From an uncultured Dorea sp. (GTDB lineage: Bacteria > Bacillota > Clostridia > Lachnospirales > Lachnospiraceae), in NCBI GenBank assembly GCA_910579925.1, contig CAJTVY010000008.1:1-64000 (forward strand): a stretch of DNA of 64,000 nt, written 5' to 3'. The position numbers and the translations under genes were made by a program. Shown one piece after another: positions 42,932 to 50,295 of this stretch (position 1 is its first letter; each line of letters starts with the position of its first letter). Under the pieces are notes generated by a model. It did no database searches and was not told the origin of the DNA. It saw nothing but the letters and a program-made list of their open reading frames with translations.

Positions 42932-42960
42932 ATTATACTAAAGAAAAAATGTTGTGTACA
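42932..42960 (-). promoter_or_regulatory. Promoter of the cysteine synthase gene
   Basis: On the minus strand TGTACA (42960-42955) and a perfect TATAAT (42937-42932) are separated by 17 bases. It lies 57 bases before the start codon. Confidence 0.7.
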
Positions 42961-43039
42961 GTAAAATATAGTGAAAACTATCAAAGCGCTGCAATGAAAT
43001 TCATAATCAAATTTGAAGAATTAAATTTGTAAGAAGGAC

Positions 43040-43068
43040 TTGCATTTTTACTGTAATTATGGTATGCT
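43040..43068 (+). promoter_or_regulatory. Promoter of the rpmG-secE-nusG-rplKA operon
   Basis: TTGCAT at 43040-43045 and TATGCT at 43063-43068 are spaced by 17 bases with a TGG just before the -10. A GGTAGC/GCTACC hairpin (43115-43133) without a T-tract lies in the leader. Nothing else is seen between the cysK promoter and this one. Confidence 0.7.
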
Positions 43069-43175
43069 GTCTTAGCGAATGGAAGTAGGTCTTTTTTTTA
43101 TGCCTAAAATTTTGGGTAGCCTCGCAAGCTACCAGGTAACACGTCAATGCAAAAACGTAAAGCGAGGTGGAAGTT

Positions 43176-43325
43176 GTGCGTACGAGAATCACATTGGAAT
43201 GTACAGAATGCAAGCAGCGTAACTACAACATGACGAAGGATAAGAAATCACATCCTGAGCGTATGGAGACGAAGAAGTACTGTAAGTTCTGCAGATCACA
43301 CACACTGCATAAGGAAACGAAGTAG
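43176..43325 (+). CDS. rpmG: 50S ribosomal protein L33
   Basis: A 49-residue ribosomal protein starting VRTRITLECTECKQRNY. Two Cys pairs (CTEC and CKFC) mark the zinc-binding form of L33. The start is a GTG at 43176 with GAGGTGG five bases upstream; no ATG is available. It heads the rpmG-secE-nusG order that is standard in Firmicutes. Confidence 0.93.
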   Translation: MRTRITLECTECKQRNYNMTKDKKSHPERMETKKYCKFCRSHTLHKETK

Positions 43326-43347
43326 CCATCGTAAAGGAGTGGTTGTC

Positions 43348-43539
43348 ATGAGCGAAAAGACGCAGAAAAAAAGCTGGTTCAAGGGTCTTAACAGAGAATT
43401 TAAGAAAATCATTTGGCCAGACAGGATGACAGTAGCAAAACAGACGACAGCAGTTGTTACCGTGTCCGTAATCCTGGGAGCGATCATCGCAGTCGTTGAT
43501 TTTGCCGCCCAGTACGGGGTAGATTTATTGGTAAGATAG
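43348..43539 (+). CDS. secE: Preprotein translocase subunit SecE
   Basis: A 63-residue membrane protein. KGLNREFKKIIWPDRMTVAKQT is the amphipathic conserved segment (read as two parts, GLNREFKKIIWP and DRMTVAKQT), followed by one transmembrane helix (VVTVSVILGAIIAVVDFAA). It stabilises SecY in the protein-export channel. The ATG at 43348 has AAAGGAG eight bases upstream; an in-frame GTG at 43339 overlaps that site. Confidence 0.93.
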   Translation: MSEKTQKKSWFKGLNREFKKIIWPDRMTVAKQTTAVVTVSVILGAIIAVVDFAAQYGVDLLVR

Positions 43540-43568
43540 GACTGATAATCTGCAAGAAAGGTGAGTTT

Positions 43569-44084
43569 ATGTCAGAGGCAAAATGGTATGTAGTGCATAC
43601 CTATTCCGGGTATGAGAACAAGGTGAAGGCCAACATTGATAAGACGATTGAGAACAGGCATCTGGAGGAACAGATTCTGGAGGTCCGGGTTCCCATGCAG
43701 GATGTGGTGGAACTAAAGAATGGCGTCCAGAAAGCGGCGCAGAAGAAGATGTTTCCCGGTTATGTGCTGATTCATATGATTATGAATGACGATACATGGT
43801 ACGTGGTTCGAAATACCAGGGGCGTTACGGGCTTTGTGGGTCCGGGGTCCAAGCCGATTCCGCTTACGGATGCGGAGATGGCTCCCCTTGGGATTCAGCG
43901 TGAGGATATCATGGTTGATTTTGCAGAGGGCGACACGGTCCGTGTGACTGCAGGAGCGTGGGCCGATACTGTCGGGGTCATCCAGGCCATGAATCTGCCA
44001 AAGCAGAGTCTTACGATCAATGTTGAACTGTTCGGCCGCGAGACGCCGGTTGAGATCAGTTTCGCAGAAGTTAAAAAGTTGTAA
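43569..44084 (+). CDS. nusG: Transcription termination/antitermination factor NusG
   Basis: A 171-residue elongation factor. KWYVVHTYSGYENKVK opens the NGN domain, FPGYVLIHMIMNDDTWYVVR follows near residue 62, and the KOW domain is near residues 120-171 (VDFAEGDTVRVTAGAW). This is the housekeeping copy and forms a useful contrast with the LoaP paralogue at 14594. It follows secE by 29 bp. Confidence 0.96.
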   Translation: MSEAKWYVVHTYSGYENKVKANIDKTIENRHLEEQILEVRVPMQDVVELKNGVQKAAQKKMFPGYVLIHMIMNDDTWYVVRNTRGVTGFVGPGSKPIPLTDAEMAPLGIQREDIMVDFAEGDTVRVTAGAWADTVGVIQAMNLPKQSLTINVELFGRETPVEISFAEVKKL

Positions 44085-44094
44085 ATCAAAAACA

Positions 44095-44133
44095 GTGGGA
44101 GGGATTTATTTCCCGACATTACCACAAGGAGGT
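44095..44133 (+). promoter_or_regulatory. L1-type leader element upstream of rplK
   Basis: GTGGGAGGG, a short spacer, CCCGACATTACCAC and AAGGAGGT form a nested stem (GTGG with CCAC outside, GGG with CCC inside) that ends at the ribosome binding site. Such elements mimic the rRNA site of L1 and allow L1 to repress translation. The same element recurs before rplA. Confidence 0.7.
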
Positions 44134-44140
44134 AATTGAG

Positions 44141-44569
44141 ATGGCAAAAAAAGTAGAAGGTTACATTAAGTTGCAGATTCCTGCCGGAAAGGCAACTCCG
44201 GCACCACCGGTCGGACCGGCGCTCGGTCAGCACGGTGTGAATATCGTTGAGTTTACAAAGCAGTTTAACGCAAGGACGGCAGATCAGGGCGATCTGATCA
44301 TTCCTGTTGTTATCACCGTTTACAGTGACAGAAGTTTCAGCTTTATTACTAAGACACCGCCGGCGGCTGTTCTGATCAAGAAGGCCTGCAATATCAAGTC
44401 CGGTTCAGGCGCTCCGAACAAGACAAAGGTTGCAACGATTACACAGGCTCAGTTAAGAGAGATTGCAGAGACCAAGATGCCGGATCTTAATGCGGCAACG
44501 GTTGAGGCGGCTATGAGCATGGTAGCGGGCACCTGCCGCAGTATGGGCGTTAAGGTTGAAGAGGCGTAG
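44141..44569 (+). CDS. rplK: 50S ribosomal protein L11
   Basis: A 142-residue protein. LQIPAGKATPAPPVGPALGQ near residue 10 is the proline-rich L11 N-domain signature, and the C-terminal rRNA-binding domain ends MSMVAGTCRSMGVKVE. It forms the stalk base of the GTPase centre with L10 and L7/L12. It sits between nusG and rplA, with an L1-type leader in front. Confidence 0.96.
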   Translation: MAKKVEGYIKLQIPAGKATPAPPVGPALGQHGVNIVEFTKQFNARTADQGDLIIPVVITVYSDRSFSFITKTPPAAVLIKKACNIKSGSGAPNKTKVATITQAQLREIAETKMPDLNAATVEAAMSMVAGTCRSMGVKVEEA

Positions 44570-44612
44570 AGCGTAAAACTTCATTGTTCTTTTGATAAAT
44601 GTAAACGAGTAA

Positions 44613-44647
44613 GTGGGAGGGTTATCCCGACATTACCACAAGGAGGT
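44613..44647 (+). promoter_or_regulatory. L1-type leader element upstream of rplA
   Basis: GTGGGAGGG, TTAT, CCCGACATTACCAC and AAGGAGGT repeat the rplK leader almost exactly, with a shorter inner loop. The same GTGG/CCAC and GGG/CCC pairing is possible. Autogenous control by L1 is inferred from known L1 operons. Confidence 0.7.
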
Positions 44648-44654
44648 TATTTAG

Positions 44655-45347
44655 ATGAAAAGAGGAAAGAAATATGTTGAAGCTGCAAAAGCGATTGACA
44701 GAGGAACACTCTACGACGTTGCGGACGCAGTATCATTAGTTAAGAAGACTGCAGTTGCAAAATTCGATGAGACGATCGAGGCTCATATCAGAACCGGATG
44801 TGACGGACGTCACGCTGATCAGCAGATCCGCGGTGCGGTCGTACTTCCCCATGGAACCGGTAAGAAGGTTCGTATCCTGGTATTTGCGAAGGATGCCAAG
44901 GCTGAAGAGGCGAAGGCGGCAGGCGCAGATTATGTGGGAGGAGACGAACTGATTCCGAAGATTCAGAATGAGAACTGGTTTGAGTTCGATGTTGTAGTTG
45001 CCACACCGGATATGATGGGAATTGTGGGACGTCTCGGTCGTGTACTTGGTCCAAAGGGCTTGATGCCAAACCCGAAGGCTGGTACAGTAACCATGGACGT
45101 AACGAAAGCAATCCAGGATATCAAAGCCGGTAAGATTGAGTACAGACTTGACAAGACGAACATTATCCATGTGCCGTTAGGGAAAGCTTCCTTTACAGAG
45201 GAACAGATTACGGACAACTTCCAGACGCTTATTGACGCAATCGTAAAGGCAAGACCAGCGGCAGTAAAAGGTCAGTTCTTAAGGAGCGTGACGCTTACTT
45301 CCACAATGGGGCCTGGCGTTAAGATTAATCCGATGAAATTGGTTTAA
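44655..45347 (+). CDS. rplA: 50S ribosomal protein L1
   Basis: A 230-residue protein. IEAHIRTGCDGRHADQQIRG near residue 41 and LMPNPKAGTVTMDV near residue 137 are L1 signatures, and the C-terminus TLTSTMGPGVKINP is conserved. L1 forms the mobile stalk near the ribosomal E site and represses its own mRNA. It is the last gene of this block and is followed by a terminator, which is unusual because rplJ normally comes next. Confidence 0.96.
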   Translation: MKRGKKYVEAAKAIDRGTLYDVADAVSLVKKTAVAKFDETIEAHIRTGCDGRHADQQIRGAVVLPHGTGKKVRILVFAKDAKAEEAKAAGADYVGGDELIPKIQNENWFEFDVVVATPDMMGIVGRLGRVLGPKGLMPNPKAGTVTMDVTKAIQDIKAGKIEYRLDKTNIIHVPLGKASFTEEQITDNFQTLIDAIVKARPAAVKGQFLRSVTLTSTMGPGVKINPMKLV

Positions 45348-45384
45348 TATTTTCCGCCGATTGAATCAAATATAGAAATATTTA

Positions 45385-45421
45385 GCCGCACCTGTAGTTT
45401 CTCATGGGTGCGGCCGTTTTT
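45385..45421 (+). terminator. Terminator after rplA
   Basis: GCCGCACC (45385-45392) pairs with GGTGCGGC (45407-45414) and is followed by CGTTTTTG. It ends the rpmG-rplA operon and separates it from the ferredoxin gene. Confidence 0.88.
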
Positions 45422-45435
45422 GTGGAAATCTACTA

Positions 45436-45464
45436 TTGTATATTTCCCTTTTTTGTATTATGAT
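45436..45464 (+). promoter_or_regulatory. Ferredoxin gene promoter
   Basis: TTGTAT at 45436-45441 and TATGAT at 45459-45464 are separated by 17 bases. It lies 57 bases before the ferredoxin ATG. Confidence 0.65.
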
Positions 45465-45520
45465 AATAGCAGGTTGGATTTGTGTCCAGGCCTATATACT
45501 AAAAAAGGAGGGTACATACT

Positions 45521-45691
45521 ATGGCACACGTAATTAGTGATGAATGTGTAAGCTGTGGAGCATGCGAGGCTGAATGTCCGGTTGGAGCAATTGCTCAGGG
45601 TGCAGATCATTATGAGATTGATGCTGACGCTTGTGTTGATTGCGGAGCATGTGCAGCTCAGTGTCCTACAGGAGCAATCTCCCAGGGTTAG
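45521..45691 (+). CDS. 2[4Fe-4S] ferredoxin
   Basis: A 56-residue clostridial-type ferredoxin with two symmetric cluster motifs, CVSCGACEAECP near residue 9 and CVDCGACAAQCP near residue 38. It carries low-potential electrons in anaerobic metabolism (pyruvate oxidoreductase, hydrogenase, Rnf). It has AAAGGAGGG eight bases upstream of the ATG, its own promoter and its own terminator. Confidence 0.95.
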   Translation: MAHVISDECVSCGACEAECPVGAIAQGADHYEIDADACVDCGACAAQCPTGAISQG

Positions 45692-45709
45692 GCACGGTAA
45701 AAATACGAA

Positions 45710-45757
45710 AAGAAAGGCATTGCATTTTCTGTAAGAAGAAGTGTATTGCCTTTTTTT
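45710..45757 (+). terminator. Terminator after the ferredoxin gene
   Basis: AAAGGCA pairs with TGCCTTT at the base of a longer, mismatched stem (AAAGGCATTGCA against TGTATTGCCTTT), followed by a run of Ts. Confidence 0.65.
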
Positions 45758-45819
45758 CATATCTTAATGGAAGAAGTGCACGCCGTGATAATTCTTTGTT
45801 TTACCCGACACTGTTTTAC

Positions 45820-45847
45820 TTGTTTTGCAGAAACGCCGTGCTATGAT
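45820..45847 (+). promoter_or_regulatory. Candidate promoter before the 119-residue unknown gene
   Basis: TTGTTT at 45820-45825 and TATGAT at 45842-45847 are 16 bases apart, 35 bases before the start codon at 45882. Confidence 0.5.
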
Positions 45848-45881
45848 AAATGGGACAAGTTTTGATAAGGGGGTACAGACC

Positions 45882-46241
45882 ATGAGCAGTAGCGCGCTAG
45901 AACAGTTGAAGCGGGAGACAAAAGATGATGTAAAGCTTTTCGGCTGCATCAAAGAACTGTACGAACAGGGAGTTCCGTTTTCTGAATTAAAGGCATTGAT
46001 TCCAGATCTTCGGAGGACGCGAGACCAGCTACATATGAAACGGATGCTTGAGAACAATAATCAAGTTCTGCTGTCCATGATCACGAAAGAGATGTCCTTT
46101 ATGCTGGATGCAAAAGAACGGCGGGAAGAAGAGTCCTTCCGCAGACTGGACCAGCTCATCCGTCAGCAGCAATCCTATCGGAAAAGCGCGGCAGAGGCTG
46201 GTCCGGTGGAAAAACTAAAAAGATTCTTCCTGCCTGCTTAG
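45882..46241 (+). CDS. Unrecognised small charged protein
   Basis: A 119-residue protein of unknown function. It is highly charged and helical, with a central LKALIPDLRRTRDQLHMKRM segment and a likely coiled coil at residues 60-105 (ITKEMSFMLDAKERREEESF and following). It has no signal peptide and no cysteines beyond one. The N-terminal half (DVKLFGCIKELYEQGVPFSE) could be a small helix-turn-helix, but this is not certain. The ATG at 45882 has AAGGGGG upstream. Its 3' end overlaps the convergent dnaB 3' end by 27 bp. Confidence 0.6.
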   Translation: MSSSALEQLKRETKDDVKLFGCIKELYEQGVPFSELKALIPDLRRTRDQLHMKRMLENNNQVLLSMITKEMSFMLDAKERREEESFRRLDQLIRQQQSYRKSAAEAGPVEKLKRFFLPA

Positions 46242-47564
46242 GTTGGCGAATTTGGTGTATTCGCCAAGCCAGGCCAGATTAACGGTCCCTACGGGGCCGT
46301 TTCTTTGTTTGGCAATAATAATTTCAGCCTGTTTCTTGAATTCCGAGTCCTTGTTGTAGTACTCGTCCCGGTAAATGAACATAACCACGTCCGCATCCTG
46401 CTCAATGGCTCCGGATTCACGCAGATCAGAAAGCATGGGGCGTTTGTCCGGCCGGCTCTCTACTGCGCGGCTTAACTGAGACAGTGTGACGACAGGAACA
46501 TTTAATTCTCTTGCCAGCCCTTTTAAGGAGCGGGAAATCTCGGAGACTTCCTGCTGTCTGGATTCCTGGCTTCTGCCTACGCCTCCTGTCATCAGCTGCA
46601 GATAGTCGATAATGATGATGTCCAGGCCGTGCTCCAGCTTGTATTTCCGGCACTTGGACCGTAACTCGGAGATGGAGATGCCTGGCGTATCATCAATAAT
46701 CAGCCTGGATTTACCAATGATTCCGGCGCCCTCGATCAGTTTCTCCCAGTCAGAGTCCTTCATGTTGCCGGTTCGGAGCGCCTGTGCGTCTACCTGGGAT
46801 TCCAGGGAAAACAGACGGTTTACAAGTTGTTCCTTTGACATCTCAAGGCTGAAGACGGCGACGCTTTTGTCTTTCTTGAACGCAATATATTGTGCGATAT
46901 TGAGGACAAAGGCCGTCTTCCCCATGGAAGGTCTTGCGGCGATCAGAACCAGGTCTGAGGGCTGCAGACCAGACAGTTTGTAGTCCAGGTCGATAAAACC
47001 TGTAGGGATACCGGTCACGGTTCCTTTGTTTTTCGACGCTTTCTCAATCCGTTCCAGCGCATTGAGAACCACTTGTCTGATTGGTACGAATTCACCTGAA
47101 TTACGTTTCTGTAATAATTCAAAGACGGATTTCTCCGTCTTTTCCAGTACCGCCTCCAGAGACTCTTTGCCGGCATAGCAGACATTGGCGATCTCCTCGT
47201 TCAGACGGATTAGTCTGCGCATCACGGACTTGTCCGCGACAATCTGCGCATAATATTTTACATTTGCCGAGGTGGATACCATGTTCAGAAGATCACGGAC
47301 GAACTCAAGACTTGAAATCTCTGAAGGAACGTCCTTTGTCCGCAGGCGCTCCTGCAATGTGACCAGGTCTACCGGCTGGCTTTCGTTAAATAATTCCACC
47401 ATAGAATCAAATACAATGCCATAAGCGCTCTGATAAAAATCATTGCCGCTGATGATCTCAGCGGCAGTTGTAATGGCATCACGGTCCATCAGCATAGCGC
47501 CGACCACTGACTGTTCAGCCTCGATGCTATGGGGCATTACCCGTTTAATGAGTGCCTCTTCCAT
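46215..47564 (-). CDS. dnaB: Replicative DNA helicase DnaB
   Basis: A 449-residue hexameric helicase. The N-terminal primase-interacting domain opens MPHSIEAEQSVVGAML. The RecA-like domain has Walker A ARPSMGKTAF near residue 211, IIIIDYLQLM near residue 310 (Walker B) and LSQLSRAVESRPDKRPMLSD near residue 364. It unwinds the fork in front of DNA polymerase III. It lies downstream of rplI and gdpP on the minus strand, the usual Firmicutes order. Confidence 0.96.
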   Translation of the reverse strand: MEEALIKRVMPHSIEAEQSVVGAMLMDRDAITTAAEIISGNDFYQSAYGIVFDSMVELFNESQPVDLVTLQERLRTKDVPSEISSLEFVRDLLNMVSTSANVKYYAQIVADKSVMRRLIRLNEEIANVCYAGKESLEAVLEKTEKSVFELLQKRNSGEFVPIRQVVLNALERIEKASKNKGTVTGIPTGFIDLDYKLSGLQPSDLVLIAARPSMGKTAFVLNIAQYIAFKKDKSVAVFSLEMSKEQLVNRLFSLESQVDAQALRTGNMKDSDWEKLIEGAGIIGKSRLIIDDTPGISISELRSKCRKYKLEHGLDIIIIDYLQLMTGGVGRSQESRQQEVSEISRSLKGLARELNVPVVTLSQLSRAVESRPDKRPMLSDLRESGAIEQDADVVMFIYRDEYYNKDSEFKKQAEIIIAKQRNGPVGTVNLAWLGEYTKFANLSRQEESF

Positions 47565-47589
47565 AAAATATCTCCTTGATATGTGTGAT

Positions 47590-48039
47590 CTAATTCTCCT
47601 CGCTTACCAATACTTTCAGTTCTGCGGTTACTTTCGGATGTAATCTGACCGGCACGTTATGGGCGCCCAGGGTCTTGATCGCTTCTTTAAGCTGTATCTT
47701 CTTTTTATCTATGTCAAGCCCCATCTGTTCCTTTACTTCTGCCGCAATCTCCTTAGAAGCGATGGAGCCGAACGCTTTACCGCCCTCGCCGGTCTTGATG
47801 GACATCAGGACTTTGCCTGCTTCGATCTTCCTGCCCAGTTCCTGCGCCGCCTCATACTGTTCCTGGGCCAGTTTATCGTCGTTGGCTTTCTTAAGCTTCA
47901 GGTCGTTGAGATTCTTACTGTTGGCTTCTAAGCCTTTCTTCTTCTTTAGAATAAAATTCCTTGCGTATCCATCGCTGACCTCTACAATCTCGCCCTTCTT
48001 TCCCAGGGATTTTACGTCTTCTGTCAGTATTACTTTCAT
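47590..48039 (-). CDS. rplI: 50S ribosomal protein L9
   Basis: A 149-residue protein with the L9 signature GKKGEIVEVSDGYARNFIL near residue 13, a long connecting helix rich in Lys/Glu and a C-terminal domain (GEGGKAFGSIASKEIAAEV). It binds 23S rRNA near the L1 stalk. The start is one base after the gdpP stop, so translation is coupled. Confidence 0.95.
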   Translation of the reverse strand: MKVILTEDVKSLGKKGEIVEVSDGYARNFILKKKKGLEANSKNLNDLKLKKANDDKLAQEQYEAAQELGRKIEAGKVLMSIKTGEGGKAFGSIASKEIAAEVKEQMGLDIDKKKIQLKEAIKTLGAHNVPVRLHPKVTAELKVLVSEEN

Positions 48040-48040
48040 G

Positions 48041-50107
48041 TTAAATGTCTCCTCCTTCTATCATATCGTCAATTACTTTCTTAAGGGTGCTGATGGCCTC
48101 TTCCATATCTGTGTGGTCAAACTGTGCGCCGGAAGCATTCATATGACCGCCTCCGCCAAGGCGTTCCATGATGATCTGCACATTTACCTCGTCAATTGAT
48201 CTTGCGCTTACATAAATCCTTCCGTTGTATTCTGTCAGAACGAAGGAAGCCTTGATATTGCTGATATCCAGCAGTTCGTTTGCCGCCTGGGCGCCGATAA
48301 TGGTAGGACTCTCAATCTTCAGCGCGGTTCCCCTGGCAATAGCGAATTTCTTATAGTAAACTTCGGCGCTGCTGATGATTTCCGCCTTGGCGCGGTAGGA
48401 CTCGATATCGTCCCGGAACATCTTGCGCACATGAGTAATATCGGCCCCGCATCTGCGCAGGAAAGCGGCGGCTTCAAAGGTGCGTACGCCCGTATGGTTC
48501 ACGAAATTGTTCGTGTCAATCATAATGCCGGCGTACATGCTGCTGGCCTCAATCTTAGGGATCTTGATGTCGTCCACAATATATTGCAGAACCTCGGCAA
48601 CCATCTCGCAGGCAGAGGAAGCATAAGGCTCGATATAAGACAGGAGAGCGTTATCAATATTGTCGCTGCTCTGTCTGTGATGATCGAGCACAACGATCGT
48701 TTTCGTTTTCTTCAACAGGTCTTCGCATTCCGTCATCTTCGGGCGGTTCGTATCCACTACAACTACCATTGAGTTCTCGTCCGCCATTTCGATTGCCTGG
48801 TCAGACTTCAGAAACAGACCCTGGGGATAATTGGAGTCTTTGATAAAGCACTCATACAGCGGCCTGAGTGAAGCCGAGACTTCATTGATCACAACATAAG
48901 CTTTTTTCTCCATGGCTGCCGCCGCACGGCAGATTCCGATGGCGGCGCCGAATGCATCGGCATCCGTCAGTTTGTGGCCCATTACGAAAATCTTATCTTT
49001 TAAAGTAATAAATTCACGGAGGGCCTCTGCCTTCACCCGCGCCTTTACCCGGGTGTTCTTGGAAGTCTGCTCTCGTTTTCCGCCATAGTAGGTAATACCA
49101 TGGCTGTCTTTGATAACTGCCTGGTCGCCGCCTCTTGCAAGCGCAAGGTCGATGGCGACGCGCGCATAATTATAACCCTGTGAATAGGCGTCGTTAGAAA
49201 GACCGAGACCAATACTTAAGGTAGCCGGAATTCCATTTCCGATGTTCACGGATTTGACGTCCTCAAGAAGTGAGAATTTGTCAGCCTCTAATTCCTTAAA
49301 ATACTGCTTCTTGAGTACGATAAAGTATTTGTCAGCCTCCATCTTCTTAACAATCCCGTCCACCCTTGCAATATACTGATTGATCTTTCTGTCTACCAGG
49401 GCAAGTAAAAGGGACTGACGAACCTCTTCCACGCTGTTAATGACCTCGTCATAGTTGTCGATATAGATCAGTCCTGCAACCAGACGCTGCTCTTCGTTCT
49501 CCTTAATATAACGGTTCAGATCCGTTACATCCTGGAGATGTACGGCGATAAAATATTCTTTTTCTGAGGGCATCTGAAGAATCAGCCCGGTATCGTTGAT
49601 CCCTTCTACAGAAACCTGCCGAAGTTCTGCCTTGTATTCCCGGTTTCCGCAGTAAACGTCCATCTCCACCGTATCCTTTAGTTCTTTGGGGAAAATACTG
49701 CGATTCAGTTCGGGAATGTACTTGCTGATGGGAATATCCCGTCTGGGACGTCCCCCCAGAATGTTCTTGAACAGGTCGTTCATCCAGATTGTCTTGCCGT
49801 CGCTCATCAGGATTGCGTAGGGCACGGTCAGTTCTTTCAGCAGAGTATTCTGGACAATCCCATATTGTGCGGCGAATTCCACCAGATCTTTCAGCAATAC
49901 TGTCTTACTGCGGAAATACAGTACGAGCGCAATCAGACTGTAGATCAGGACAAAGATTCCCATCAGGCTTCCTGCCCGCCGGTCGATGGCATAGACCCAT
50001 ATATTCATTGCGATCAGCAGTACCGCCATGATGGACGGCCACTGGATATACATTTTTAACTGGCCTCTTAGTTTCAACTTTTCGTTTTCAGTTTTCTTCT
50101 CTAACAT
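48041..50107 (-). CDS. gdpP: Cyclic-di-AMP phosphodiesterase GdpP
   Basis: A 688-residue membrane protein. Two transmembrane helices lie near residues 24-65 (SIMAVLLIAMNIWVYAI, then a second). They are followed by a PAS-like domain, a degenerate GGDEF domain (residues about 215-345) and the DHH-DHHA1 phosphodiesterase: VMGHKLTDADAFGAAIGICR near residue 370, VVDTNRPKM near residue 448, VLDHHRQSSDN near residue 469 and GGGHMNASGAQF near residue 655. It degrades c-di-AMP and so controls osmotic and cell-wall balance. Same operon as rplI and dnaB. Confidence 0.93.
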   Translation of the reverse strand: MLEKKTENEKLKLRGQLKMYIQWPSIMAVLLIAMNIWVYAIDRRAGSLMGIFVLIYSLIALVLYFRSKTVLLKDLVEFAAQYGIVQNTLLKELTVPYAILMSDGKTIWMNDLFKNILGGRPRRDIPISKYIPELNRSIFPKELKDTVEMDVYCGNREYKAELRQVSVEGINDTGLILQMPSEKEYFIAVHLQDVTDLNRYIKENEEQRLVAGLIYIDNYDEVINSVEEVRQSLLLALVDRKINQYIARVDGIVKKMEADKYFIVLKKQYFKELEADKFSLLEDVKSVNIGNGIPATLSIGLGLSNDAYSQGYNYARVAIDLALARGGDQAVIKDSHGITYYGGKREQTSKNTRVKARVKAEALREFITLKDKIFVMGHKLTDADAFGAAIGICRAAAAMEKKAYVVINEVSASLRPLYECFIKDSNYPQGLFLKSDQAIEMADENSMVVVVDTNRPKMTECEDLLKKTKTIVVLDHHRQSSDNIDNALLSYIEPYASSACEMVAEVLQYIVDDIKIPKIEASSMYAGIMIDTNNFVNHTGVRTFEAAAFLRRCGADITHVRKMFRDDIESYRAKAEIISSAEVYYKKFAIARGTALKIESPTIIGAQAANELLDISNIKASFVLTEYNGRIYVSARSIDEVNVQIIMERLGGGGHMNASGAQFDHTDMEEAISTLKKVIDDMIEGGDI

Positions 50108-50151
50108 CCGCCCATCCTCATGTTCTCTAAAGAATAAAATATACGAAGAGT

Positions 50152-50160
50152 ATTATACCA
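50152..50160 (-). promoter_or_regulatory. Promoter of the gdpP-rplI-dnaB operon
   Basis: On the minus strand TGG stands directly before a perfect TATAAT (50157-50152), an extended -10. The -35 region is weak. It is 45 bases before the gdpP start. Confidence 0.55.
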
Positions 50161-50295
50161 CTTTTCAGAGTAAAAGAAAAGGCATACAAAAAAGTCAGGG
50201 AAAATTAAGAAAATATTTAACATTTTCCATTAAAATTGGTGTATAGTGTTCCATGGAATTGTTTCACACTAATTCTATAGCGCTGGGAGAGAGGT

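Noticed and set aside
43115..43133. GGTAGC/GCTACC hairpin before rpmG as a terminator or riboswitch
   Set aside because: No T-tract and no further conserved structure; it is only a small leader hairpin.
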